NCBI RefSeq assembly: GCF_003097235.1
Contig: NZ_QEQQ01000007.1
Location: forward strand, 124,001 to 188,000
DNA from: Pseudomonas sp. CC120222-01a
Lineage (GTDB): Bacteria > Pseudomonadota > Gammaproteobacteria > Pseudomonadales > Pseudomonadaceae
Length of the DNA: 64,000 nt
Direction of reading: 5' to 3'
Shown here: in pieces, positions 42,409 through 52,470 of the stretch
Position numbering within the stretch: position 1 is the stretch's first letter
How the letters are laid out: the number at the start of each line of letters is the position of its first letter
Translations under genes and position numbers: made by a program
Notes under the pieces: generated by a model
Databases searched by the model: none
Seen by the model: only the letters and a program-made list of their open reading frames with translations
What the model was told of the DNA's origin: nothing

Positions 42409-43500
42409 TCAGCCCAGTAGTGCCACCGACTTGATCTGCGCGAACAGCGCCTGGCCTGTGTGCAGGCCGAGCTGGTCTGCCGAGAACCGGGTGATGCGCG
42501 CCAGCAAGGCGTTGCCGCTGGCATCCAGGCTCACTAGCACATGGGCCGGGTTGTCCGCCGGGCGCGTTTCGCGCACCCGCACCGGCAGGCGATTGAGAAT
42601 GCTCGAGGTGCTGTCGGCGCGCAGGGCCAGGCTCACATCCCTGGCCTGGACCTTGACCCGCAAGGTACTGCCCATGCTGTGCGCCGGGTGGGCGATACGC
42701 AGCAACGGCGCGTCACTGCCGGGCAGGCGCAGGTCAAGCAGGTCGTAATGCGGGTCGTGGCCGACCACCATGCCCTCGAACACCACCCCGGCGTCCTCGC
42801 CCTGGGCCAGTGACAGGTCGAGGCGGGCCAAGGTCTCGCCGATCGGCCCGCTGGCCATGGCCCGGCCTTGCTCCAGCAGCACCAGATGGTCGGCCAGCCG
42901 TGCCACTTCGTCCTGGGCATGGCTGACATACACCAGCGGGACGTCCAGTTCGTCGTGCAGGCGCTCCAGGTACGGCAGGATCTCGCGCTTGCGAGGCCCG
43001 TCGAGCGCCGCCAGCGGCTCGTCCATCAACAGCAGCTGCGGGCTGCTGAGCAGTGCGCGGGCAATGCCGACCCGTTGGGCTTCGCCACCCGACAAGGTGG
43101 CGGGCTTGCGATCGAGCAGATGGCCGATGCCGAGCAACTCGCAGGCTTGTTCGAGGCTGACCTTGCGCTCGGCAGGGGCGATCCGTCGCCAGCCGAACTC
43201 CAGGTTGCCGCGCACCGACAGGTGCGGGAACAGGCTGGCCTCCTGGAATACGTAGCCCACCGGGCGCAAGTGTGGCGCCAGGAAGTGGCTGCGGCTGCTG
43301 TCCTCCCAGACCTCGCCATTGACCTCAATGTAGGCATTGGCTGCCCGCTCCAGCCCGGCCAGGCAGCGCAGGCACGAGGTCTTGCCCGAACCCGAGTGGC
43401 CGAACAGCGCGCTGATGCCACGGCCGGGCAGGTTCAGGTCGACGTCCAGGGTGAAGTCGTCGCGCGCCAGCTTCAGGCGCGCCACAATCGATCCGCTCAT
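42409..43500 (-). CDS. modC: molybdate ABC transporter ATP-binding protein
   Basis: A 363-aa ABC ATPase: Walker [10 protein letters not shown], signature [15 protein letters not shown], Walker B LLLMDEP, then a C-terminal mop-like regulatory domain (residues about 290-360). It powers ModB. It starts 1 nt before the modB stop end and shares the modABC transcript. The family length (about 360) is normal. Confidence 0.93.
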   Translation of the reverse strand: MSGSIVARLKLARDDFTLDVDLNLPGRGISALFGHSGSGKTSCLRCLAGLERAANAYIEVNGEVWEDSSRSHFLAPHLRPVGYVFQEASLFPHLSVRGNLEFGWRRIAPAERKVSLEQACELLGIGHLLDRKPATLSGGEAQRVGIARALLSSPQLLLMDEPLAALDGPRKREILPYLERLHDELDVPLVYVSHAQDEVARLADHLVLLEQGRAMASGPIGETLARLDLSLAQGEDAGVVFEGMVVGHDPHYDLLDLRLPGSDAPLLRIAHPAHSMGSTLRVKVQARDVSLALRADSTSSILNRLPVRVRETRPADNPAHVLVSLDASGNALLARITRFSADQLGLHTGQALFAQIKSVALLG

Positions 43501-43501
43501 T

Positions 43502-44181
43502 TCAGCTCCAGCCAGCTTTGCTACGGCGCCCGGCGTAGAGCAGGAGCAGTACCAGGAACGAGAACACCAGCATGGCTCCGGCCAGCCAGTGGGCTTGCGA
43601 ATATTCCATGGCCTCGACGTGATCGAAGATCTGCACCGAGACCACGCGGGTTTTGTCGGGGATGTTGCCACCGATCATCAGCACCACGCCGAACTCGCCC
43701 ACGGTATGGGCAAAGCCGAGGATACTGGCGGTGACGAAGCCGGGGCGGGCCAGCGGCAGCACCACGTGGACGAAGGTGTCCCAGGGGCTGGCGCGCAGGG
43801 TCGCGGCCACTTCCAGCGGGCGCTGGCCGATGGCGCCGAAGGCGTTCTGCAGCGGCTGCACCACGAAGGGCATGGAGTACACCGTCGAGCCGATCACCAG
43901 GCCCGTGAAGCTGAACACCACGGTACCCAGGCCCATGGCCTGGGTAGCCTGGCCAAGCCAGCCGTGCGGGCCGAGAGCGATCAGCAGGTAGAAGCCGATC
44001 ACCGTCGGCGGCAGCACCAGTGGCAGCGCCACCACCGCGCCCACCGGCCCGCGCAGCCAAGAGCGCGTGCGCGCCAGCCACCAGGCGATGGGCGTGCCGA
44101 CGATCAGCAGGATCAGCGTGGTCAGGCTGGCCAATTTGATGGTCAGCCAGACCGCGCCGAAGTCACTGGCGTCCAGTGGCA

Positions 44182-44182
<1 letters not shown>
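43502..44182 (-). CDS. modB: molybdate ABC transporter permease
   Basis: A 226-aa inner-membrane permease with five helices and the EAA-type loop ([25 protein letters not shown]). It carries MoO4 across the membrane with ModC. Its ATG overlaps the modA stop as TGATG. Confidence 0.93.
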
Positions 44183-44961
<779 letters not shown>

Positions 44962-44963
44962 TT

Positions 44964-44991
44964 ATCGTTATGGTGCTGACTATATAGCGAT
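44964..44991 (-). promoter_or_regulatory. ModE-binding site upstream of modA
   Basis: On the minus strand ATCGCTATATAG, then a 7-nt core, then CATAACGAT. This fits the ModE consensus ATCGCTATATA-N6-TATATAACGAT in the left half and the end of the right half. In known systems ModE with molybdate represses modABC from this place. No modE gene is in the window. Confidence 0.75.
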
Positions 44992-45060
44992 AGGCCATTT
45001 GTCGGGAAGGGGCTGGGGAGGAGTTATATCCTGGGAGTCAGGTTTTGGCAGTGCCGGCCT

Positions 45061-45144
45061 CTTCGCGGGCACGCCCGCTCCCACAGGATTTTCACAGGCC
45101 TCAAGGCATGCACTGTACCTGTGGGAGCGGGCATGCCCGCGAAG
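45061..45144. repeat. REP pair (inverted)
   Basis: The 27-bp arm at 45061-45087 (cttcgcgggc...cccacagg) is repeated inverted at 45118-45144 with one mismatch at the centre. It is a BIME-like pair between the mod operon and the nitronate monooxygenase gene. Confidence 0.8.
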
Positions 45145-45166
45145 CAGCAAACACGGATTCAAAATC

Positions 45167-46243
45167 CTATTGCTTGATCTGCGCCAATGCCTTTGAGGCA
45201 ATCTCCCGAGTCAGCTGCTCAGCCGGCATATGCCTACCGAGGCGCAGCGCCTGCCCCGACCACAGGTTGCTGAAATCACTGTTGCCCTGCGCATCGGTAA
45301 CCGCCCGCAGCGGCATCAGGGCGCCGCCGGCCAGAGGGAATCGTGGGGCCAGTTCACTCATCGGCCCCAGCTCACGCATGATGCGGTTGTTGATGCCACG
45401 CGCCGGGCGCCCGGTGAACAGGTTGGTCAGCGCGGTGTCGCTGGCCGGTGCGGTGTCCAGTGCGCGACGGTGGGCAGGGGAGACCTTGGCCTCCGGGCAG
45501 AACAGGTAGGCCGTGCCGATCTGTACTGCGCTGGCGCCCAGGGCCAGGGCCGCCACCAGGCCACGGTGGTCGCCGATGCCGCCAGCGGCGATCACCGGCA
45601 GGCGCACGGCATCGGCAATTTGCGGCACCAGGGCGAAGGTGCCGACCTGGCTGGTGATGTCATCGCTGAGGAACATGCCGCGATGGCCGCCGGCTTCATA
45701 GCCCATGGCGATGATTGCATCGCAGCCATTGGCTTCGAGCCACAGCGCTTCTTCCACCGTGGTGGCACTGGACAGCACCTTGGCGCCCGTGGCCTTGACC
45801 CGCTGCAGCAGCGCAGCGTGCGGCAAGCCGAAGTGGAAACTCACCACCTCCGGGCGCAACTGCTCGACCAGCAGGCAGCCCTGCTCATCGAAGGGCGCAC
45901 GGTTGGAAACAGGCGTCGGCGCATCGAAGTCGGCGCCGACTTCGGCGTAATACCCTTTCAGTGCCTGCTTCCAGCGGGCGTCGCGCTCGGGGTCGGGCGC
46001 TGGCGGCTGGTGGCAGAAGAAGTTGAGGTTCAGCGGCTTGCCCGGGCAGGCCGTGCGGAAGGCCTCGATCTCGCCACGCACCTGGTCGCCGCTGAGCATG
46101 GCGCAGGGCAGGGCACCCAGGCCCCCCGCGCTGGCCACGGCAATGGCCATGGCCGAACCCGTGGCGCCGGCCATCGGTGCCTGGAGAATGGGCAACGCGA
46201 TGCCCAGCAGATCGAGGATACGACGGTCGGGCCAGTTGCTCAT
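45167..46243 (-). CDS. nitronate monooxygenase-like flavoprotein
   Basis: A 358-aa (beta/alpha)8 FMN enzyme: the opening ILQAPMAGATGSAMAIAVASAGGLGAL, the conserved MGYEAGGHRGMF near residue 190, and AAGGIGDHRGLVAALALGASAVQIGT. It oxidises alkyl nitronates such as propionate-3-nitronate, with O2, to a nitrite and a carbonyl. It is followed by two small genes on the same strand; all three may be one unit. Confidence 0.9.
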   Translation of the reverse strand: MSNWPDRRILDLLGIALPILQAPMAGATGSAMAIAVASAGGLGALPCAMLSGDQVRGEIEAFRTACPGKPLNLNFFCHQPPAPDPERDARWKQALKGYYAEVGADFDAPTPVSNRAPFDEQGCLLVEQLRPEVVSFHFGLPHAALLQRVKATGAKVLSSATTVEEALWLEANGCDAIIAMGYEAGGHRGMFLSDDITSQVGTFALVPQIADAVRLPVIAAGGIGDHRGLVAALALGASAVQIGTAYLFCPEAKVSPAHRRALDTAPASDTALTNLFTGRPARGINNRIMRELGPMSELAPRFPLAGGALMPLRAVTDAQGNSDFSNLWSGQALRLGRHMPAEQLTREIASKALAQIKQ

Positions 46244-46267
46244 GCGCTGCTCCTTGTCGCGGCTGCC

Positions 46268-46438
46268 TTACAGTGCTTTGCTCACCTGGATGTCGCTGAT
46301 CTTCTCGGCGTCTTCGCCGTGGATCTTGCGCAGGGCTTCCATGGCCTGTTCGTGCGAGGCGTCCGCCATCACCGCGAAGTCCCAGCGGCGCTGGCCGTCG
46401 AGCTTGTACTTGATGACGTATTTGATGTTCTGGGTCAT
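46268..46438 (-). CDS. small hypothetical protein, 56 aa
   Basis: ATG 46438 to TAA 46268: MTQNIKYVIKYKLDGQRRWD then an amphipathic helix (SHEQAMEALRKIHGED) and a short strand. It is a compact alpha/beta fold with no known name. It lies between the DUF1883 gene and the nitronate monooxygenase gene, in the same direction, 24 nt before the latter's start. Function unknown. Confidence 0.65.
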   Translation of the reverse strand: MTQNIKYVIKYKLDGQRRWDFAVMADASHEQAMEALRKIHGEDAEKISDIQVSKAL

Positions 46439-46446
46439 GGTAGGCC

Positions 46447-46749
46447 TTATCCGAGTTTCGACGACGAGCGGCGGATGATCTTGATCTTGTGGGTCAGGGT
46501 CGGTTTGCGCGTTACCGAGATCGGGCGGGTGGTCACGGTATCGATGGTGATGTTCCAGAAACCGGTGCTCGGCACGGTGATCTTGGCCGGGAAGCGCTCG
46601 AAGTGGCCACCGTGGTAAGTGTGCCGGCCGCCGTTCTTGAAGCTGCGGAAGTTGGCGTCGTTCATCAGGCGGATGTTACAGCGCTGGGAGCACTCGATGA
46701 CGACGATGTCGTCCTCGTTGAGGTGCTCGCGCTGGTGTACGAATTTCAT
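46447..46749 (-). CDS. DUF1883 family protein
   Basis: A 100-aa protein with the DUF1883 pattern: FVHQREHLNEDDIVVIECSQRCNIRLMND, GGRHTYHGGHFERFPAKITVP and a basic C-terminal tail (RKPTLTHKIKIIRRSSS). Domains of this kind occur alone or fused to nucleotide-sensing partners; function unknown. The start at 46749 is chosen because the upstream residues look unstructured. It leads the small unit that also includes the 56-aa gene. Confidence 0.8.
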   Translation of the reverse strand: MKFVHQREHLNEDDIVVIECSQRCNIRLMNDANFRSFKNGGRHTYHGGHFERFPAKITVPSTGFWNITIDTVTTRPISVTRKPTLTHKIKIIRRSSSKLG

Positions 46750-46908
46750 GGGGTGCTCCGCAAGGTTTGGTTCTGCAAAGGCGAACGATACCACGATGTC
46801 GACTTGCACTGCCGCGCCTGATGGCACTTGGCAGATAAAACAGCCAAAGTGGGGAGCAAAACCGCCTGGCTGCTGTCCTACGCTTTCTTGTCATTCGAGG
46901 TGCGTCAA

Positions 46909-47268
46909 ATGAAGTGGACGGTGGCGGCGTTATGCCTGGCGCTGGGCGGTTGTGTCAGTGTTGCGGAACTTGAGCAATCCCATGAAACCATGGATGTCAT
47001 GTCTGGCAAGACGCCGCGCGAATACGCCGATTGCGTCAAGGCGCACCTGGCCAAAAGCCGTGATCCTTTGGTGGAGGAACAGCGTGATGACGGTTTGCGT
47101 CTGATCGTGCCGCAAAAGCTCACGGCAGGTTCCGGGCCGGCAGCATTGCTCGACATCCACAAGCGCGGCAGCGGCAGCAGCATCAAGCTGCATGAGCGGC
47201 TGAACAACTTCCCGCTGCGCCCGGGTGATGTGCGCAAGGCAACGACCGAGTGCATCTCTGGCAGTTGA
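46909..47268 (+). CDS. small lipoprotein, 119 aa
   Basis: The signal sequence MKWTVAALCLALGGC has a lipobox (LGGC). The mature protein is about 105 residues with one internal Cys (DCVKAHL) and one near the end (TECISGS). It resembles the lipoprotein at 29245 in size and Cys pattern. GAGG lies upstream of ATG 46909. Function unknown. Confidence 0.7.
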   Translation: MKWTVAALCLALGGCVSVAELEQSHETMDVMSGKTPREYADCVKAHLAKSRDPLVEEQRDDGLRLIVPQKLTAGSGPAALLDIHKRGSGSSIKLHERLNNFPLRPGDVRKATTECISGS

Positions 47269-47413
47269 TCTGGCTCAACGGATCGGTGGTTAGAAGGCCA
47301 ATTGCCAGCTGGTGGTCGGCTTGGGCGTTGTTGCGAATTCCCTGACAGGGCTAGTATCCATTTGCTTATGTTTTTTAAGCCTAAGCTTATAACAAAAGAA
47401 ATGGAGATTCGTG

Positions 47414-48064
47414 ATGACACCGTTGAGTCGCGTCGTGATCGGCAGCCTGCTGATCCTGGCCTGGCCCGCGGCGCATGCCGCCGATGGCCAGAAAGTCTTC
47501 ACCCAGGGCGGGGCCGATCCCGCCGCCATGGCCTGCCTGGGCTGCCATGGCCCGGACGGCAAGGGTATTGCCGCCGCAGGGTTCCCCCGCCTGGCTGGCC
47601 TGCCGGCCAGTTACCTGAGCAAACAACTGCATGATTGGCGCAGTGGCAGCCGCCAGCAGCCGGTCATGGCACCACTGGCCAAAGCCCTGAGCGAAGATGA
47701 GATCGAGGCCGTCAGCCATTACCTGGCTGCGCTGCCGAGTGATCCTGCGCCAGACTGGCGTCGCCAGCAGATCGCAAGCAACCCCACCGAACGCCTGGCC
47801 CTCTACGGCGACTGGAGCCGGCAGATCCCCGGTTGCGTGCAGTGCCATGGCCCAGGCGGCAGCGGTGTCGGTGAGCACTTCCCGCCGCTGGCCGGGCAGC
47901 CTGCTGCCTACCTGATGGCGCAGCTCAACGGCTGGCGCGACGGCAGCCGCAGCAATGACCCCAACCAGCTGATGGTCGGTGTGGCCAAGGCCATGACCGA
48001 CGCCGAAGTCAAGGCGATTGCCGAGTACTTCGCCCACCCCGCCAGCCCGGAGGTCAAGCCATGA
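47414..48064 (+). CDS. diheme cytochrome c, TsdB/cytochrome c4-like
   Basis: A 216-aa periplasmic cytochrome with a signal peptide (SLLILAWPAAHA) and two c-type haem sites, CLGCH near residue 38 and CVQCH near 140, each with a later Met for the sixth ligand. The two-domain layout is cytochrome c4/TsdB-like. It is the natural electron acceptor for the TsdA-like enzyme encoded next door, with which its stop overlaps by 4 nt. The start is ATG 47414 after GGAG. Confidence 0.85.
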   Translation: MTPLSRVVIGSLLILAWPAAHAADGQKVFTQGGADPAAMACLGCHGPDGKGIAAAGFPRLAGLPASYLSKQLHDWRSGSRQQPVMAPLAKALSEDEIEAVSHYLAALPSDPAPDWRRQQIASNPTERLALYGDWSRQIPGCVQCHGPGGSGVGEHFPPLAGQPAAYLMAQLNGWRDGSRSNDPNQLMVGVAKAMTDAEVKAIAEYFAHPASPEVKP

Positions 48065-48981
48065 AAACCTTGCTGCCAACGTTACTACTGCTGGCCACGG
48101 GCACTGCCTTTGCCAATCAGGCCCCCATTGCCATGGAAGATCAGTCGCAACTGAAGGTCCCTGGCGCCCAGGCCGCGCCACAATTCGCCCCCCCTGCCGA
48201 AAGCGAGCTGCCGGACAATGCTTTCGGCAAGATGGTCCGCGAGGGCCACGCACTGTTCGTCGATACCCGCCGGCTGATGCCCGAGGCAGTCGGTAATGGC
48301 ATGAACTGCAGCAACTGCCACCTCGATCAGGGCCGCCTGGCGCATTCCGCGCCGCTGTGGGGCGCTTACCCGATGTACCCGGCCTACCGCAAGAAGAACG
48401 ACAAGGTGAACACCTTCGCCGAGCGCATCCAGGGCTGCTTCCAGTTCAGCATGAACGGCAAGCCGCCGGCCGCCGACAGCCCGCAGATGACGGCGCTGGC
48501 CGTGTATTCATACTGGCTTTCGACCCAGGCTCCCACCGGTGTGGAAATCGCCGGTCGCGGTTACCCCGAGGTGCCACAGCCAAAAGGTGGCTACGACTTC
48601 AAGCGCGGCCAGGAGGTCTACCGTGATCAGTGCGCTATCTGTCACGGTGACAACGGTGAGGGGCAGAAGGTAGCCGGTGAGTATGTGATGCCACCCCTCT
48701 GGGGCAAGGACTCCTACAACTGGGGGGCCGGCATGCACCGGATCAATACCGCGGCATCGTTCATCAAGTACAACATGCCACTGGGCAAGCCGGGCAGCCT
48801 GAGTGACCAGCAGGCCTGGGATGTGGCCGCCTGGGTCAACCGCCACGAACGCCCTCAGGACCCGCGCCTGGTGGAGGGTTCCATCGAAAAAACACGGCTG
48901 AAGTTCCATGCCAACGACGGCGTCAACCTGTATGGCCAGCAGGTCGACGGGGTGCTGGTCGGGCAGGGCACAGGTAGCTGA
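48061..48981 (+). CDS. tsdA: thiosulfate dehydrogenase (TsdA-type diheme cytochrome c)
   Basis: A 306-aa exported cytochrome with two haem sites: CSNCH (Cys83-His87) and CAICH (Cys190-His194). GCFQFSMNGK holds Cys126, which matches the unusual Cys axial ligand of haem 1 in TsdA. KYNMPLG near 240 is the usual Met region of haem 2. The enzyme joins two thiosulfates into tetrathionate and passes electrons to the neighbouring cytochrome. ATGA overlap with the preceding stop shows translational coupling. Confidence 0.86.
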   Translation: MKTLLPTLLLLATGTAFANQAPIAMEDQSQLKVPGAQAAPQFAPPAESELPDNAFGKMVREGHALFVDTRRLMPEAVGNGMNCSNCHLDQGRLAHSAPLWGAYPMYPAYRKKNDKVNTFAERIQGCFQFSMNGKPPAADSPQMTALAVYSYWLSTQAPTGVEIAGRGYPEVPQPKGGYDFKRGQEVYRDQCAICHGDNGEGQKVAGEYVMPPLWGKDSYNWGAGMHRINTAASFIKYNMPLGKPGSLSDQQAWDVAAWVNRHERPQDPRLVEGSIEKTRLKFHANDGVNLYGQQVDGVLVGQGTGS

Positions 48982-49189
48982 GCGGGCGTTGCGCCAGCCC
49001 TTTCGCGGCTGCTCACTCAAGGGCCGCGCAAGGGCCGGATGACGGGATTTTCACGAACTTTTTGGAACTATCTACACTGGGTTATCTCTATGATGGCAGC
49101 GGTCGTCACAGGCAGGGCATTGTAAGCTGCATGCCGCCTGATTAGACTGCGCCGAATTCCACAGGCCTCGCCTATGTTTAAGGATGTTT

Positions 49190-50029
49190 ATGATCAAGAA
49201 ATGCTTGTTCCCGGCAGCCGGCTACGGCACTCGCTTCCTGCCTGCTACCAAAGCCATGCCCAAGGAAATGCTGCCGGTGGTCAACAAGCCACTGATCCAG
49301 TATGGCGTTGAAGAAGCATTGGATGCTGGTCTGAACGAGATTTCCATCGTCACCGGCCGCGGCAAGCGCGCGCTGGAAGACCACTTCGACATCAGCTACG
49401 AGCTGGAAAACCAGATCAAGGGCACCGACAAGGAAAAATACCTGGTCGGTATCCGTCGCCTGCTCGACGAGTGCTCGTTCTCCTACACCCGCCAGACCGA
49501 AATGAAAGGCCTGGGCCACGCCATCCTGACCGGCCGCCCGCTGATCGGTGACGAACCGTTCGCCGTGGTACTGGCGGACGACCTGTGCGTCAACCTCGAA
49601 GGCGACGGTGTGCTGGCGCAGATGGTCGCGCTGTACAAGAAGTACCGCTGCTCGATCGTCGCCATCCAGGAAGTCGACCCGCAGGAAACCAACAAGTACG
49701 GCGTTATCGCTGGTGAAGAGATCAAGGACGGCATCTTCCGCGTCGATTCCATGGTCGAGAAGCCAAAGCCGGAGGACGCACCGTCCAACCTGGCGATCAT
49801 TGGTCGCTACATCCTGACCCCGGACATCTTCGAGAAGATCGAGCAGACCGAGCCGGGCAAAGGTGGCGAGATCCAGATCACCGACGCACTGATGAAACAG
49901 GCCGCCGAAGGCAACGTGATCGCCTACAAGTTCAAGGGCAAGCGTTTCGACTGCGGTGGCGCCGAAGGCTACATCGAGGCGACCAACTTCTGCTTCGAGA
50001 ACTTCTACAAGGCCGGCAAGGCGTACTGA
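49190..50029 (+). CDS. galU: UTP-glucose-1-phosphate uridylyltransferase
   Basis: A 279-aa GalU: FPAAGYGTRFLPATKAMPKEML at the nucleotide-binding N-terminus, then NKPLIQYGVEEAL, GLGHAIL and VEKPKPEDAPSNLAIIGRYIL. It makes UDP-glucose for LPS, exopolysaccharide and trehalose. ATG 49190 follows AAGGAT; ATG 49184 is in frame but too near. A terminator follows at 50048. Confidence 0.95.
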   Translation: MIKKCLFPAAGYGTRFLPATKAMPKEMLPVVNKPLIQYGVEEALDAGLNEISIVTGRGKRALEDHFDISYELENQIKGTDKEKYLVGIRRLLDECSFSYTRQTEMKGLGHAILTGRPLIGDEPFAVVLADDLCVNLEGDGVLAQMVALYKKYRCSIVAIQEVDPQETNKYGVIAGEEIKDGIFRVDSMVEKPKPEDAPSNLAIIGRYILTPDIFEKIEQTEPGKGGEIQITDALMKQAAEGNVIAYKFKGKRFDCGGAEGYIEATNFCFENFYKAGKAY

Positions 50030-50047
50030 TACGCCCATGCAGGTTCA

Positions 50048-50075
50048 AAGAGCCACCCTTCGGGGTGGCTTTTTT
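50048..50075 (+). terminator. terminator after galU
   Basis: AGCCACCC-TTC-GGGGTGGCT followed by TTTTT. Confidence 0.85.
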
Positions 50076-50128
50076 GTTTGCGGCGGGTAACAGCGGTATG
50101 CTGGGCGCCTGCCTAGGAGAGTGAATAC

Positions 50129-51484
50129 ATGGCCTACGATTTTGATCTGTTCGTGATTGGCGCCGGTTCCGGCGGTGTGCGCGCGGCGCGCTTCGCTGCG
50201 GGCTTCGGGGCGAAAGTGGCAGTGGCCGAGAGCCGCTACCTGGGTGGCACCTGCGTCAACGTCGGCTGCGTGCCGAAAAAACTGCTGGTATACGGCGCCC
50301 ATGTCGCCGATGAGCTGGAGCAGGCCGCTGGCTTCGGCTGGACCCTCGAAGAGGGCCACTTCGACTGGGGCACGCTGATCGCCAACAAGAACCGCGAGAT
50401 CGAGCGCCTCAACGGCATCTACCGCAACCTGCTGGTAAACAGCCGCGTGACCTTGCTGCAGGGCCATGCCCGCATCACCGGCGCCAACGAAGTGGAAGTG
50501 GATGGCCAGCGCTTCAGCGCCGAGCACATCCTGATTGCTACTGGCGGCTGGCCGCAGGTGCCAGACATTCCGGGCAAGGAACTGGCCATCACCTCCAACG
50601 AGGCGTTCTACCTCAAGGACCTGCCGCGCCGCGTGCTGGTGGTCGGCGGTGGCTACATCGCCGTCGAGTTCGCCGGCATCTTCCAGGGCCTGGGCGCTGA
50701 CACAACCTTGCTCTATCGCGGTGACCTGTTCCTGCGCGGCTTCGACGGCTCGGTGCGCACCCACCTCAAGGAAGAGCTGGAGAAACGCGGCCTGAACCTG
50801 CAGTTCAACGCCGACATCCAGCGCATCGACAAGCTCGACGACGGCAGCCTGAAAGCCACCCTCAAGGACGGCCGCGAGCTGGTCGCCGATTGCGTGTTCT
50901 ACGCCACCGGCCGCCGCCCGATGCTCGACAACCTGGGCCTGGAAAACACCGGCGTTGAGCTGGATGCCCGCGGCTTTATCCGCGTCGACGAGCAGTACCA
51001 GACCACCGCACCGTCGATCCTGGCCGTTGGCGACGTGATCGGCCGCGTGCAGCTCACCCCGGTGGCCCTGGCCGAAGGCATGGCCGTGGCGCGGCGCCTG
51101 TTCAAGCCTGAGCAGTACCGCCCGGTGGATTACCAGAACATCCCGACCGCAGTGTTCAGTCAGCCTCCGATCGGCACCGTGGGTCTCACCGAGGAGCAGG
51201 CGCTGGAAGCCGGGCACAAGGTGCAGATCTTCGAAAGCCGCTTCCGCGCCATGAAGCTGACCCTCACCGACATCCAGGAAAAGACCCTGATGAAGCTGGT
51301 GGTGGACGCCGAGACCGACAAGGTACTGGGCTGCCACATGGTCGGCCCGGATGCCGGCGAGATCATCCAGGGCCTGGGTATCGCCCTCAAGGCCGGCGCG
51401 ACCAAGCAACAGTTCGACGAGACCATCGGCGTGCACCCGACTGCCGCTGAAGAGTTCGTCACCATGCGCACGGTTACCCGCTGA
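50129..51484 (+). CDS. gor: glutathione-disulfide reductase
   Basis: A 451-aa flavoprotein of the pyridine nucleotide-disulfide oxidoreductase class: FAD motif [11 protein letters not shown], redox pair Cys42/Cys47 in TCVNVGC, NADPH motif [13 protein letters not shown] with Arg-rich follow-up, and the C-terminal [11 protein letters not shown] carrying the catalytic His. It regenerates GSH from GSSG in the cytoplasm. AGGAGAG lies upstream of the ATG. Confidence 0.95.
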   Translation: MAYDFDLFVIGAGSGGVRAARFAAGFGAKVAVAESRYLGGTCVNVGCVPKKLLVYGAHVADELEQAAGFGWTLEEGHFDWGTLIANKNREIERLNGIYRNLLVNSRVTLLQGHARITGANEVEVDGQRFSAEHILIATGGWPQVPDIPGKELAITSNEAFYLKDLPRRVLVVGGGYIAVEFAGIFQGLGADTTLLYRGDLFLRGFDGSVRTHLKEELEKRGLNLQFNADIQRIDKLDDGSLKATLKDGRELVADCVFYATGRRPMLDNLGLENTGVELDARGFIRVDEQYQTTAPSILAVGDVIGRVQLTPVALAEGMAVARRLFKPEQYRPVDYQNIPTAVFSQPPIGTVGLTEEQALEAGHKVQIFESRFRAMKLTLTDIQEKTLMKLVVDAETDKVLGCHMVGPDAGEIIQGLGIALKAGATKQQFDETIGVHPTAAEEFVTMRTVTR

Positions 51485-51489
51485 TCGCT

Positions 51490-51610
51490 TTTGTGGGAGC
51501 GGCCTTGTGTCGCGAAAGGGCTGCAGAGCAGCCCCAGCAACATCAGTTTTTTCGCCGATATCCTGGGGCTGCTCTGCAGCCCTTTCGCGACACAAGGCCG
51601 CTCCCACAAA
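51490..51610. repeat. perfect 47-bp inverted repeat (REP/BIME pair)
   Basis: The arm at 51490-51536 (tttgtgggagcggccttgtg...) is exactly repeated inverted at 51564-51610, with a 27-bp spacer. The motif gtgggagcggccttgtgtcgcg recurs at 55102-55130. It follows gor and precedes ahpC. The rest of the 298-bp gap holds the ahpC promoter. Confidence 0.9.
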
Positions 51611-51782
51611 GGGTCAGCGCTGCCTTCGAAACCGTTTGCTCAGCCCATTCCCTTCTATTAATTATCCCCGGTTATAGCCAAAACCAATCACAAGCATGAG
51701 CTTTGCCAATGAGCCTTTATCGGGACCAGCAGTTAGGATTCTCTCCATCAACTGATTCCAACCCCATGAAGGAGCGTCTCTC

Positions 51783-52346
51783 ATGCCAATCATCAACAGC
51801 CAGGTCAAACCGTTCAACGCCACCGCCTACCACAAGGGCGAGTTCGTTCAGGTCAGCGAAGCCGACCTGAAAGGCAAGTGGTCCGTCGTGTTCTTCTACC
51901 CGGCCGACTTCACCTTCGTCTGCCCGACCGAGCTGGGTGACCTCGCCGATAACTACGCCGAGTTCCAGAAGCTGGGCGTGGAAATCTACGGCGTGTCGAC
52001 CGACACCCACTTCACCCACAAAGCCTGGCACGACACTTCGGACACCATCGGCAAGATCCAGTACCCGCTGATCGGTGACCCGACCCACGTCATCTCGCGC
52101 AACTTCGACGTGCTGATCGAAGAAGCCGGCCTGGCCGATCGCGGTACCTTCGTGATCAATCCGGAAGGCCAGATCAAGATCGTCGAACTGAACGACGGTG
52201 GTGTTGGCCGCGACGCAGCCGAGCTGCTGCGCAAAGTGAAGGCTGCCCAGTACGTTGCCGCTCACCCAGGCGAAGTCTGCCCGGCCAAGTGGAAAGAAGG
52301 CGAAGCCACTCTGGCGCCATCGCTGGACCTGGTCGGCAAGATCTAA
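51783..52346 (+). CDS. ahpC: alkyl hydroperoxide reductase subunit C (2-Cys peroxiredoxin)
   Basis: A 187-aa peroxiredoxin: peroxidatic Cys47 in [11 protein letters not shown], resolving Cys near 166 in GEVCPAKW. It reduces H2O2 and organic peroxides and is recycled by AhpF, encoded next. A terminator-like hairpin at 52406 separates the two, so ahpF may depend on read-through. OxyR-type control is expected but I could not define the site. Confidence 0.95.
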   Translation: MPIINSQVKPFNATAYHKGEFVQVSEADLKGKWSVVFFYPADFTFVCPTELGDLADNYAEFQKLGVEIYGVSTDTHFTHKAWHDTSDTIGKIQYPLIGDPTHVISRNFDVLIEEAGLADRGTFVINPEGQIKIVELNDGGVGRDAAELLRKVKAAQYVAAHPGEVCPAKWKEGEATLAPSLDLVGKI

Positions 52347-52405
52347 GGTCATGCATCAACCGCGGGCGGTGAGCAGCCGCCAAAGCTGAACTACCCACCG
52401 CCCCG

Positions 52406-52439
52406 AAAAGCGCCCGGGCGACCTCGCCTGGGCGTTTTT
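52406..52439 (+). terminator. terminator or attenuator between ahpC and ahpF
   Basis: AAAAGCGCCCGGGCG-ACCT-CGCCTGGGCGTTTTT: an imperfect stem ending in a T-run, 60 nt after the ahpC stop. Confidence 0.75.
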
Positions 52440-52470
52440 GTATCCGAGTTTTGAAAAAGGAATCGCCCGT

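Noticed and set aside
50045..51607. 520-codon open frame opposite gor
   Set aside because: High-GC antisense artefact; gor is complete with all catalytic motifs.
51611..51782. OxyR-binding site upstream of ahpC
   Set aside because: OxyR control is likely from family knowledge, but I could not match the four spaced ATAG/CTAT half-sites convincingly.
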